Source: Oscillibacter sp.
GTDB lineage: Bacteria; Bacillota; Clostridia; Oscillospirales; Oscillospiraceae
Direction of reading: 5' to 3'
DNA: 19,708 bases
NCBI GenBank assembly: GCA_022796315.1
Contig: JAAWIL010000017.1
Span: 1-19,708 of the forward strand
In this document: one piece after another, positions 13,479 to 19,708 of the stretch
Numbering within the stretch: position 1 is the stretch's first letter
How the letters are laid out: each line of letters opens with the position of its first letter
Made by a program: the position numbers and the translations under genes
The notes under the pieces: generated by a model
What the model saw: only the letters and a program-made list of their open reading frames with translations
Told to the model about the DNA's origin: nothing
Databases searched by the model: none

Positions 13479-14372
13479 TTACCTCCCCTTCCTCTGCCGC
13501 TGGGCCTTAGCGCCGGCGGAGATCTCGGTGATCTCCTGGGTGATGGCCGCCTGGCGGACCCGGTTGTACTGGAGGGACAGCTCTCCCAGAAGGGTCTCCG
13601 CATTCTGGTTGGCGCTGTCCATAGCCGTCATGCGGGCATTCTGCTCACAGCAGAAGCTGTCAATCAGGGCGCTGTAGATGAAGCCGGAGACATAGCTTGG
13701 CATCATGTTGTTCAGCACGGTCTTCACATCCGGCAGAAACTCAAAGGACGTCCGCACCTCCCGCTCCTTGTGGGAGGTGGCGAAGTGGGTCCTGTGGAAG
13801 GGCAGCAGCCGGGTGGAGCGGGCCTCAAAGCTCACGGCGCTCTCCATGTCGGTATAGATCACAAAGATCTCCTTCAGTTCCCCCCGGTCAAAGCCGTCCA
13901 GCAGCAGGGCGCTGATCTCCCGGGCCCGGGCCATGGTGGGGTTCTGGGCCGTGTAGAGGAAGCTGTGCTCAATGGGGATCTTCCGCTGGGTGAAAAACCG
14001 GCGGCCGTACTCCCCCACCACGAAGAGCTTCATGTCCGGGTGCTGCTCCAAAAGGCGCAGGGCCTCCTTGATGACATTCTGGTTGTAGGCCCCCGCCAGG
14101 CCCTTGTCGGCGGTGATCACCAGGCAGCCGTAGGTCCCCTCCAGGGGCGTGTCGTCCCCCTCGGGGTAGAAGTAGGGGCTGTCCACGCTGTGTACCGTGC
14201 GGAAGATCCGCTTGATCTCCCCCCGCAAAGCCTCAAAGTAGGGGCGGGTGCTGTCCAGCTCCTGCCGGGCCCTGCGCAGCTTGGTGGAGGCGATGAGGTA
14301 CATGGCGCTGGTGATCTTCTTCGTTTCCTGAACGCTGGCGATGTGGGTCTTGATCTCCTTTGTCCCCGCCAT
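13479..14372 (-). CDS. atpG: F1 ATP synthase gamma subunit
   Basis: Rotor shaft running through the alpha-beta ring. The 297 residues have the expected N-terminal helix (KEIKTHIASVQETKKITSAM, then STKLRRA). The C-terminal helix near 240-285 is also typical (MTAMDSANQNAETLLGELSL, then YNRVRQAAITQEI). The ATG at 14372 lies one base after the alpha stop codon, which fixes the start; the longer open frame to 14561 is out of context. It is followed five bases later by atpD. Length is slightly above the usual 285-290. Confidence 0.96.
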   Translation of the reverse strand: MAGTKEIKTHIASVQETKKITSAMYLIASTKLRRARQELDSTRPYFEALRGEIKRIFRTVHSVDSPYFYPEGDDTPLEGTYGCLVITADKGLAGAYNQNVIKEALRLLEQHPDMKLFVVGEYGRRFFTQRKIPIEHSFLYTAQNPTMARAREISALLLDGFDRGELKEIFVIYTDMESAVSFEARSTRLLPFHRTHFATSHKEREVRTSFEFLPDVKTVLNNMMPSYVSGFIYSALIDSFCCEQNARMTAMDSANQNAETLLGELSLQYNRVRQAAITQEITEISAGAKAQRQRKGR

Positions 14373-14373
14373 C

Positions 14374-16134
14374 TCAGCCACCGCGCTTTCCGCCGGGCCA
14401 GACCGTCTTGGCGAAGTTCCGGGACAGCTCCACAATCTCCTCCCGGTCCTCCTCCGGCAGCAGGCCTGTGATGTCGATCCGGCGGCACAGGTCCGGCGCC
14501 GTCTCCTCGATGTAGTCCAGAAGCCGGGCGCGGAAGTCCTCCATCTCCTCCAGGGGCACATCCTGCATCACGCGGCGCAGGGCAGCGGTCAGGAGGATCA
14601 CCTGCCGGTGCTGGGAGAGGGGGGCGTACTGGGGCTGGCGCAGCAGCCGCATGAGGCCCTGTCCGTAGTTCAGCTGGCGCTTGGTGGCGTCGTCCAGGTC
14701 GCTGGAGAACTGGGTGAACACCTCCATCTCCCGGTACTGGGCCAGCTCCAGCCGCAGGGTGCCCGCGGCGGACTTCATGGCCCTGGTCTGGGCATCGCCG
14801 CCCACGCGGGAGACGGACAGGCCCACGTTGACGGCGGGCCGCTGGCCGGCGAAGAAGAGGTCGCTCTCCAGAAAGATCTGCCCGTCGGTGATGGAGATGA
14901 TGTTGGTGGGAATATAGGCGGACACGTCGCCCGCCTGGGTCTCCACGATGGGCAGGGCGGTCATGCTGCCGCCCCCCAGCTCGTCGGAGAGATGGGCGGC
15001 CCGCTCCAGCAGCCGGGAGTGCAGATAGAACACGTCTCCGGGATAGGCCTCCCGCCCCGGGGAGCGCTCCAGCAGCAGGCTCAGGGCCCGGTAGGCGATG
15101 GCGTGCTTGCTGAGGTCGTCATACACGATCAGCACATCCTGCCCCTGGTACATGAAGTACTCCGCCAGGGCGCAGCCGGCATAGGGGGCGATGTACTGCA
15201 GCGCGGCGGAGGCCCCGGCGGGCGCGCAGACCACCGTGGTGTACTCCATGGCCCCGCGGCGGCGGAGGTTCCCCACCATCTGGGCGATGGAGCTGGTCTT
15301 CTGGCCGATGGCCACGTAGACGCACACCACGCCCTTCCCCTTCTGGTTGAGGATGGTATCCAGGGCAATGGCGGTCTTGCCGGTCTGGCGGTCGCCGATG
15401 ATCAGCTCCCGCTGGCCACGGCCGATCGGGAACATGGCGTCGATGGCCAGCAGTCCCGTCTCCATGGGGGTGTTCACCGGCTGACGGTCCAAAATTCCCG
15501 GCGCCGGCGCTTCAATGGGGCGGTGGCCCGAGGGCGTAATGTGGCCCTTGCCGTCGATGGGCACGCCCAGCGCGTCCACCACCCGGCCCAAAAAGGCGTC
15601 GCCCACCGGCATCCCGGCGGTTTTCAGCGTCCGGCGGACGAGGCTCCCGGCGCTGACCTCCTCGCTGTCGCCAAAGATGATGCAGCTCACCTTGTCCCGC
15701 CGCAGGTCCTGCACCATGCCCCGGACGCCGGAGGAGAGCAGCAGGATCTCGCCGTACTGGGCGTGGTCCAGGCCGCTGATGGTGGCGATCTCGCTGTCCA
15801 CGGTCAGCACGGTGCCGGTCTCCTCGGGCATCACGGCCAGGGTCCAGTCCTCTACGGCCTGTTTCATCAGAGGCACCAGGTCCTCATGCCCGGCCTGGAG
15901 CTGGCGCAGGTAGTCCTGGAACTGGCGGACCCGGCCGTCCAGGCTCCAGTCATAGATGTCGGAGCCCACCTGAAGTCGGAAGCCGGACTTTAAGGACTCG
16001 TCGGCCTCCCAGTGCAGGGGGACCTTGCGGTGATACTTCTTGGATAGGAACTCCGTAAAACGCTGCTGCTGCTCCGCCGTGGGCTCCCTGGCGCTGCGCA
16101 GCTCCGCGCTCAGGCGGCTTCGGTCACTCCTCAT
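14374..16134 (-). CDS. atpA: F1 ATP synthase alpha subunit with fused delta (OSCP) C-terminal domain
   Basis: The protein has 586 residues against about 500-515 for ordinary alpha. Residues from about 84 onward are a complete alpha: the N-terminal barrel (GTVLTVDSEIATISGL), Walker A GDRQTGKT (247-254), and SVSRVGGDAQTRAMK with the arginine finger. A normal C-terminal domain follows. The first ~80 residues do not belong to alpha. They match the C-terminal domain of delta, with TAEQQQRFTEFLSKKYHRKV (19-38) and the end motif DWSLDGRVRQFQDYL (62-76), equivalent to E. coli IDGSVRGRLERLADVL. The delta N-terminal helical bundle is absent and no other delta gene is present, although atpH normally lies exactly here. 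The ATG at 16134 overlaps the atpF end by 11 bases, with GAGAGGGG upstream. Delta normally ties subunit b to alpha. Confidence 0.93.
   Translation of the reverse strand: MRSDRSRLSAELRSAREPTAEQQQRFTEFLSKKYHRKVPLHWEADESLKSGFRLQVGSDIYDWSLDGRVRQFQDYLRQLQAGHEDLVPLMKQAVEDWTLAVMPEETGTVLTVDSEIATISGLDHAQYGEILLLSSGVRGMVQDLRRDKVSCIIFGDSEEVSAGSLVRRTLKTAGMPVGDAFLGRVVDALGVPIDGKGHITPSGHRPIEAPAPGILDRQPVNTPMETGLLAIDAMFPIGRGQRELIIGDRQTGKTAIALDTILNQKGKGVVCVYVAIGQKTSSIAQMVGNLRRRGAMEYTTVVCAPAGASAALQYIAPYAGCALAEYFMYQGQDVLIVYDDLSKHAIAYRALSLLLERSPGREAYPGDVFYLHSRLLERAAHLSDELGGGSMTALPIVETQAGDVSAYIPTNIISITDGQIFLESDLFFAGQRPAVNVGLSVSRVGGDAQTRAMKSAAGTLRLELAQYREMEVFTQFSSDLDDATKRQLNYGQGLMRLLRQPQYAPLSQHRQVILLTAALRRVMQDVPLEEMEDFRARLLDYIEETAPDLCRRIDITGLLPEEDREEIVELSRNFAKTVWPGGKRGG
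15895..16134 (-). other. Delta-subunit C-terminal domain portion of the alpha gene
   Basis: This is the segment encoding residues 1-80 of the alpha protein. In the family, this domain of delta contacts the C-terminus of subunit b, while the missing N-terminal bundle binds the alpha N-termini. Direct fusion to alpha could replace the missing contact. Because F1 has three alpha subunits, three copies of the domain would be present unless some are trimmed. The homology call is by eye, from hydrophobic spacing and the D-x-S-x-x-GR motif. Confidence 0.75.
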
Positions 16135-16615
16135 CGCCGGTTCCCCTCTCCGCCAGGTCCAGGAACTGGTCGAAGGGATCGCCCTCCTGGAAGGCGATCT
16201 TCTTGGCCGCCTCGGCCGCCAGCTTCCTCAGCTCCCGCTGGGACGCCCGCAGGATCTCCTCCCGGTCGTGCTCCGCCTCCGCCCTGGCGTGGCTCAGGAT
16301 CTGCTGGGCCTGGGTCTTCGCCCGCTCCAGCTGCTCCTCAGTGGACACCTGAAGGGCGGACTGCGCCTTGGCCCGGGATTGGCGGATCTCCTCGCCGGCG
16401 GCGTCCAGCTTCGCCTGGTACTCCGCCTTGATCTGCTCCGCCTCCTGGAGCTTCTTCGCGGCCTGGTCGTCCAGATCCCGGTAATAGGCCTCCCGCTTGG
16501 CCATGAACCGCTTCACCGGCTTATAGAGCAGGAAGTACAGCCCCCCGGCCAGGATGGTGAAATTCATCCAGTGCAGCAGAATCTGCTGCCAATCGATATT
16601 CAGTGGGATATTCAC
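16124..16615 (-). CDS. atpF: F0 ATP synthase subunit b
   Basis: Peripheral stalk subunit. The 163 residues have one N-terminal membrane helix (about 7-29, ILLHWMNFTILAGGLYFLL), the usual YKPVKRFMAKRE junction and a long charged helix to residue ~150. That helix is rich in Ala, Glu, Lys and Gln and should form a coiled coil. I prefer the GTG at 16615, because AGGTGG lies five bases before it; a GTG at 16624 would add three residues but has a poor site. It starts 14 bases after the atpE stop and overlaps the alpha start by 11 bases. Its C-terminal end would normally bind delta, here probably the domain fused to alpha. Confidence 0.94.
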   Translation of the reverse strand: MNIPLNIDWQQILLHWMNFTILAGGLYFLLYKPVKRFMAKREAYYRDLDDQAAKKLQEAEQIKAEYQAKLDAAGEEIRQSRAKAQSALQVSTEEQLERAKTQAQQILSHARAEAEHDREEILRASQRELRKLAAEAAKKIAFQEGDPFDQFLDLAERGTGDEE

Positions 16616-16629
16616 ACGCGCCACCTGCC

Positions 16630-16995
16630 TTACAACACGAAGATGATGAGGATCACCACCAGCAGGGCATAGATAATGGCCGTCTCAATGAACACCAGGC
16701 CCAGCATCAGCGTGGTGCGGACCTTGCCCTCTGCCTCCGGCTGGCGGGCGATGCTCTCCGTGGACTTGCCGGTGGCCATGCCCATGCCCACGGCGCCGCC
16801 GGCAGCGGCAATGCCGATGGCGATGCCTGCGGCGAGGGCCTTCATGCCCAGGGTGCTTCCGGCAGTCTCCTCCACGGCCGTGTCCTCCGTCTCCGCAGGC
16901 TCTCCGGCAGCGGCGGCGGGCACGGCCAGCATGGCGGCCAGCAGCAAAATCAGGGTGAATACGCAGAGCGTCTTTCTGCGAAACAGCTTTTTCAT
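16630..16995 (-). CDS. atpE: F0 ATP synthase subunit c with signal-like N-terminus
   Basis: Proteolipid of the rotor ring. The 121 residues are longer than the usual 70-90. The extra part is an N-terminal KKLFRRK stretch, a hydrophobic helix (about 9-25) and PAAAAG, which resembles a signal peptidase site, then an acidic linker (30-46). The hairpin of c follows: glycine-rich helix 1 (about 51-78), the polar loop ARQPE (83-87) and helix 2 with the ion-binding glutamate E104 in VFIETAIIY. The Q of the Na+-type helix 1 motif is replaced by M71, which leans toward H+ use but is not decisive. The ATG at 16995 follows GGAGG by eight bases. It starts 50 bases after atpB. Confidence 0.94.
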   Translation of the reverse strand: MKKLFRRKTLCVFTLILLLAAMLAVPAAAAGEPAETEDTAVEETAGSTLGMKALAAGIAIGIAAAGGAVGMGMATGKSTESIARQPEAEGKVRTTLMLGLVFIETAIIYALLVVILIIFVL

Positions 16996-17045
16996 GGAAA
17001 CAACCTCCAAATTCTTTGATGGATTCAATCGGGATCTATAGACCT

Positions 17046-17885
17046 TCAGGCCTGCCGCGCTTGGCGGGGCTTCCGCTTCTTAGACTTCCTGGGCGGGGTA
17101 TGCTCGGATACTTCCCCGTAGTAAAGCGCCGTCAGCATGGTGAGCACGTAGCTCTGGATCAGGGCATGGAGCAGGGTGAACAGCACGCCCACCACCACCG
17201 GCAGGACGAAGCTCAGCTGCACGAAGTAGTACACCAGCTCCGTCACCAGCAGTCCGCTCAGCAGCGCGCCGAACAGCCGGAAGCTCATGGAGATGGGCAG
17301 GGAGAACTCCTTCAGGGTCTTCCCCACGCCCCGGATGCCGTTTCCGGCAATTCCCCCGGAGAGGATCACCAGATAGGAGAGGCAGCCCATGGCAATGGCG
17401 GCGTTGACGTCGGACAGCGGCGCGGGCAGGGTGATGGGATGCCCCTGCGTGGTCACCGCCTGGAGCCCCAGCAGCTCGAAGAGCGTTCCCACAAAGATGT
17501 ACGCCCCGGCGGCAAAGAGGTAGAGCCCCAGAAAACCGTGTTTATGGGGACTGTTCTTTTGGGCCATGCGGTCAAACAGCCCCACCAGCTCCTCCAGAAG
17601 CAGCTGGACCCGTCCCGGACTGTACTGAAACCGGGGAATCAAAAACAGCCGGATGCAGGCGGCGGCCAGAAGCAGGATGGCCGTCACTGTAAAGGCCGAG
17701 ATCAGCCCCGGATTGACCTCCTTCCACCCCATCAGGCTGACCCGGTTCACATTGTGGAGCACCGCGTCCCGCATGGCCACCTGGACGCTCTCCGCCCGCA
17801 CCGGCGGGCCGGTTACCAGGGCGCCGCACAGGAGGAGCACGACCGCTCCCAGCCACAGCGCCAGCGCTTTCTTATGTTCTTTCAT
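17046..17885 (-). CDS. atpB: F0 ATP synthase subunit a
   Basis: Stator channel subunit for the coupling ion. The 279-residue form starts at the ATG at 17885, preceded by GAGGG. It has an N-terminal hydrophobic helix (8-27), GPPVRAES, a second helix (about 64-84) and the core helices. PAPLSDVNAAIA (154-165) lies in the core, and the essential arginine is R203 in SFRLFGALLSG. MLTALYYGEVSEH (250-262) is near the end, with a basic tail (KSKKRKPRQARQA). The usual RLFGN motif reads RLFGA. The reading frame stays open upstream to 18245 through a diverged copy of the first ~128 codons, so a 399-residue fused form could also be made. Both starts have ribosome binding sites. The operon promoter at 18308-18335 reads into both. 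Confidence 0.92.
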   Translation of the reverse strand: MKEHKKALALWLGAVVLLLCGALVTGPPVRAESVQVAMRDAVLHNVNRVSLMGWKEVNPGLISAFTVTAILLLAAACIRLFLIPRFQYSPGRVQLLLEELVGLFDRMAQKNSPHKHGFLGLYLFAAGAYIFVGTLFELLGLQAVTTQGHPITLPAPLSDVNAAIAMGCLSYLVILSGGIAGNGIRGVGKTLKEFSLPISMSFRLFGALLSGLLVTELVYYFVQLSFVLPVVVGVLFTLLHALIQSYVLTMLTALYYGEVSEHTPPRKSKKRKPRQARQA

Positions 17886-18290
17886 CTCATCCCTCGTCTC
17901 TCTCAATTTCCGCCGCGCTGCACCGGCGGCAAAGAGGAAGCGCCGCAGAAAATCGTGTTTGCGGGGACGGCTGCAGCGGCGGGCTATGCGGTCACAGAGC
18001 CTCACCAGTTCCTCCAGCATCAGCTGGAGCCGTCCCGGACGGTACTGAAACCGGGGAATCAAAAACAGCCGGACGCAGGCGGCGGCCAGAAGCAGGAGGG
18101 CCGTCCCCATCAGGGCCGAGACCGCCCCCGGAGAAACCGTGTCCCGCGCGGCCGTTCCCATGGGCGGGCCGGTCATCAGCGCGCCGCACAGGAGGAGGAC
18201 GCCCACTCCCAGCCACAGCGTCAAACTTCGCTTGTGTTGTTTCATCTCACACCTCTTTCCTCCCATTCTCCGCCGCACCGCGCCGGCGGC
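17506..18290 (-). repeat. In-frame tandem duplication of the atpB 5' region
   Basis: Two direct repeat units lie head to tail. The word CCGGCGGC (plus strand) marks the ends at 17506-17513, 17923-17930 and 18283-18290, so unit spacings are 417 and 360 bases. The 57-base difference is exactly 19 codons, so the frame is kept. Each unit includes the ribosome binding site region, the start codon and about 108-128 codons. The protein copies agree closely: GPP at residues 26-28, then LLLLAAACxRLFLIPRFQY and PGRxQLxLEELV. The matching GC-rich words at the borders suggest duplication by slippage or recombination. Confidence 0.85.
17886..18245 (-). CDS. Diverged N-terminal copy of subunit a, in frame with atpB
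   Basis: The ATG at 18245 has a good site (GGGAGGAAAGAGG) and is the first start after the operon promoter. It opens 120 codons with no stop before the canonical atpB ATG, so there is no stand-alone protein end. The product would have two hydrophobic helices (about 8-27 and 44-63) and a basic region (RIARRCSRPRKHDFLRR). Compared with atpB it lacks 19 residues between the helices, and its end (AAGAARRKLRETRDE) is read from what was the atpB leader. ATP operons often begin with atpI, a small membrane protein; this segment occupies that place but resembles subunit a, not AtpI. It may be a decaying duplicate or an active extension. Confidence 0.6.
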
Positions 18291-18307
18291 ACGGAGACTT
18301 CCCCAAA

Positions 18308-18335
18308 ATTATAGCAGTCCTCCGCGCCCTGTCAA
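18308..18335 (-). promoter_or_regulatory. ATP synthase operon promoter
   Basis: On the minus strand TTGACA (18330-18335) and TATAAT (18308-18313), both perfect, are 16 bases apart. Expected start is near 18301, about 56 bases before the first start codon. The leader is GC-rich and could form a GCCGCCGGC-type hairpin. No second promoter is evident inside the operon. Confidence 0.85.
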
Positions 18336-18415
18336 TGCTTTTCCGGTGGATTTTTAACAGATTCTTTGCGGACTTCTCCCCCGCCGCGCCAAAACAATCC
18401 CAGGGGCGGAGACGG

Positions 18416-19537
18416 TCAAAGCTCCTCCCAGCCCAGCTCCAGCGCTCCCCGGGGGCAGCGCTCCACGCAGAGCCCGCAGCCGGTACACCGGGCGGGGTCC
18501 ACCGTCAGGGCGCCGCCTCCGCACTCCAGCGCGTCATAGAGGCATCCCGGGACGCACTGCCCGCAGCCGTCGCAGGTCCCCGTCAGCCGCGCCGCCAGGG
18601 GCCGGGGAGAGATCTCCTCAAAGGGCCGCAGAGAGTCCAGGGCCAGCCCTGTGATCTCCCGCACCGAGCGCCTCCCGTGGGCCTCCAGCCACCGCTCCAG
18701 CTCCCCCAGGATGCGGGGAATCAGGCCGTAGCCCTCCCGCAGCAGCCCGGAGGCAGCCTGCACGCCGCAGGCCCCCAGCATCAAGAACTCCAGGGCGTCC
18801 TCCGCCGTCCCCACGCCGCCGCAGCCGCAGACCGGCAGGTCCGTCAGCTGCCGCAGGGTGGCCACGGCGGCCAGGGCCACCGGCCGGATCGCCGCGCCGC
18901 TGTACCCGCCGTAGGTGGGCATTCCGGCCCGGCAGGTCTCCAGGTCCACGCCCCGCAGGCCCTTCAGGCTGTCAATGGCGGTGACGCCCGCCACACCGGC
19001 CTGGGCCAGGGCCTCCATAAAGCTCCGGGAGCCCGCCGCCTCATAGGACAGCTTCACAATCACCGGGATCTCCACCGCCTCCACGGCGGCCCGGAGATAC
19101 CCGCGGATCTCCTTCGGGTAGCTGTTGACTGTCTCGTTTCGGGTCCCCAGGGGCGCGGAGATGCTCACCTCCACGGCGTCGGCCCCCATGCGCTCCACCT
19201 TCCCCGCCAGGTATCCCAGCTCCGAGGGGGAGCTGCCCCAGATGCTGGCGATGATCCGGCAGTCCCCCCGCCGCAGGCCCTCAAAGTCCTGCTCCCACTG
19301 CTCCAGCTGCATCTCCGAGTAGAGCATGGTGTTGAACATCTGCCCCGGGCGGGCTCCCAGGAACAGCCGGGGGCTGGGACTGGGAGTGGCCTCCAGGGTG
19401 ATGGTCTGGGTTACCACGGCGGCGGCCCCGGCGTCAATGGCCCGCTGGATGGCCCCGCCGTTCCGGGACCAGGGCCCCGCGGCCACCAGAATGGGATTTT
19501 TCAGAATCAGTCCCGCGTATTCCGTCTCCAGAGACAT
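18416..19537 (-). CDS. PreA/dihydroorotate dehydrogenase-like flavoprotein with two 4Fe-4S clusters
   Basis: A 373-residue protein with an FMN-binding barrel (1 to about 290) and a C-terminal ferredoxin domain. Barrel features are LKNPILVAAGPWSRNG (12-27), PVIVKLSY (158-165) and the FMN phosphate region YGGYSGAAIRPVAL (209-222) and CGCGGVGTAEDAL (237-249). The clusters are bound by C322, C325, C328, C332 and C351, C354, C357, C361. This matches the PreA subunit of bacterial dihydropyrimidine dehydrogenase more than class 1B DHODH. The catalytic SCP motif of both, at about 127-129, reads SAP, so the active-site cysteine is missing. The start at 19537 follows AAGGAGG by seven bases; an ATG at 19612 has none. 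No PreT partner or pyrimidine gene is nearby. The reaction is unknown. Confidence 0.85.
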   Translation of the reverse strand: MSLETEYAGLILKNPILVAAGPWSRNGGAIQRAIDAGAAAVVTQTITLEATPSPSPRLFLGARPGQMFNTMLYSEMQLEQWEQDFEGLRRGDCRIIASIWGSSPSELGYLAGKVERMGADAVEVSISAPLGTRNETVNSYPKEIRGYLRAAVEAVEIPVIVKLSYEAAGSRSFMEALAQAGVAGVTAIDSLKGLRGVDLETCRAGMPTYGGYSGAAIRPVALAAVATLRQLTDLPVCGCGGVGTAEDALEFLMLGACGVQAASGLLREGYGLIPRILGELERWLEAHGRRSVREITGLALDSLRPFEEISPRPLAARLTGTCDGCGQCVPGCLYDALECGGGALTVDPARCTGCGLCVERCPRGALELGWEEL

Positions 19538-19611
19538 GGTGCTTCCTCCTTCCAAATGCCTCGTACGCCAGAGAGTCTGAAACCCGTCCGGCGGCGGATC
19601 TCTTTCCGTCA

Positions 19612-19641
19612 TTTATAGTCACCGCAGTTGAAAAGAAGCAA
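19612..19641 (-). promoter_or_regulatory. Possible promoter of the PreA-like gene
   Basis: On the minus strand TTGCTT (19636-19641) and TATAAA (19612-19617) are 18 bases apart. The -35 box lies in the apex of the first hairpin of the triple set, so hairpin formation or a protein bound there could influence it. Confidence 0.45.
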
Positions 19642-19695
19642 ATGCTTCTTTTCAACCCTGGGGCGCATAGGCGCCCCAGGGGCCGTGAAACGGCC
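19627..19695. repeat. Three contiguous perfect hairpins
   Basis: Three inverted repeats abut with no spacer. 19627-19656 is GTTGAAAAGAAGCA with its complement (14 bp, loop AA). 19657-19680 is CCTGGGGCGC with its complement (10 bp, loop ATAG). 19681-19695 is GGCCGT with its complement (6 bp, loop GAA). None is followed by a T-run, so simple termination is not the obvious role. The bases at 19673-19694 are the inverted partner of 255-276. Confidence 0.75.
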
Positions 19696-19708
19696 TGACG
19701 GTGGACTT

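Noticed and set aside
14341..15993. 550-codon plus-strand frame opposite atpA
   Set aside because: Mirror frame of a conserved gene, with biased composition and no family features.
17886..18245. A true atpI gene at the head of the operon
   Set aside because: The residues align with subunit a (RLFLIPRFQY, LEELV), and the frame has no stop before atpB.
17016..18314. 432-codon plus-strand frame opposite atpB and its duplicate
   Set aside because: Antisense of the real gene; its internal repeat only reflects the atpB duplication.
1..19708. CRISPR array, tRNA, rRNA, phage or insertion sequence
   Set aside because: No regularly spaced short repeats, cloverleaf, rRNA segment, integrase or transposase could be found by reading.

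Overview
The window is about 19.7 kb of GC-rich bacterial chromosome. Strong AGGAGG-type ribosome binding sites, sigma-A-like promoters (TTGACA/TATAAT), several GTG and TTG starts and intrinsic terminators with U-tracts suggest a Bacillota, class Clostridia. High GC, the gene families and the dispersed hairpin repeats fit a gut Oscillospiraceae-type organism (Flavonifractor/Lawsonibacter-like); that placement is inference. I see no phage, insertion sequence, CRISPR array, tRNA or rRNA.

Layout. (1) 1-330: no gene, hairpins only. (2) 330-4373, minus strand: gluQ (tRNA-Asp queuosine glutamylation), then trkA and trkH (K+ uptake regulator and channel), ending at a strong terminator. (3) 4374-5588: about 1.2 kb without ordinary genes. 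It holds two inverted copies of a roughly 145-bp structured repeat flanking a compact pair of convergent promoters, with a 28-residue hydrophobic peptide on the minus strand. The arrangement looks like a type I toxin-antitoxin locus. (4) 5589-7629, plus strand: a small XRE regulator translationally coupled to a comF-type gene, then a separately promoted mreB. (5) 7721-9962, minus strand: a hexapeptide acetyltransferase and an NSS-family Na+ symporter. (6) 10172-11575, plus strand: a DUF2156-GNAT fusion. (7) 11660-18245, minus strand: a complete F1F0 ATP synthase operon. (8) 18416-19537, minus strand: a PreA/DHODH-like flavoprotein with two 4Fe-4S clusters, preceded by three back-to-back hairpins at the right edge.

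The ATP synthase operon is the most unusual protein-coding part. The order is a, c, b, (delta)-alpha, gamma, beta, epsilon. There is no separate delta gene; the first ~80 residues of the alpha protein look like the C-terminal domain of delta (OSCP), so delta appears truncated and fused to alpha. The subunit a gene is preceded by an in-frame, diverged tandem copy of its own first ~128 codons. Subunit c carries a signal-peptide-like N-terminal extension.

The most unusual non-coding part is 4.4-5.5 kb. Both repeat copies keep two long hairpins whose stems differ by compensating changes, which argues that structure is selected. The peptide/antisense locus between them has a promoter on each strand, a shared hairpin at the 3' overlap and a similar hairpin at the 5' end of each predicted RNA.
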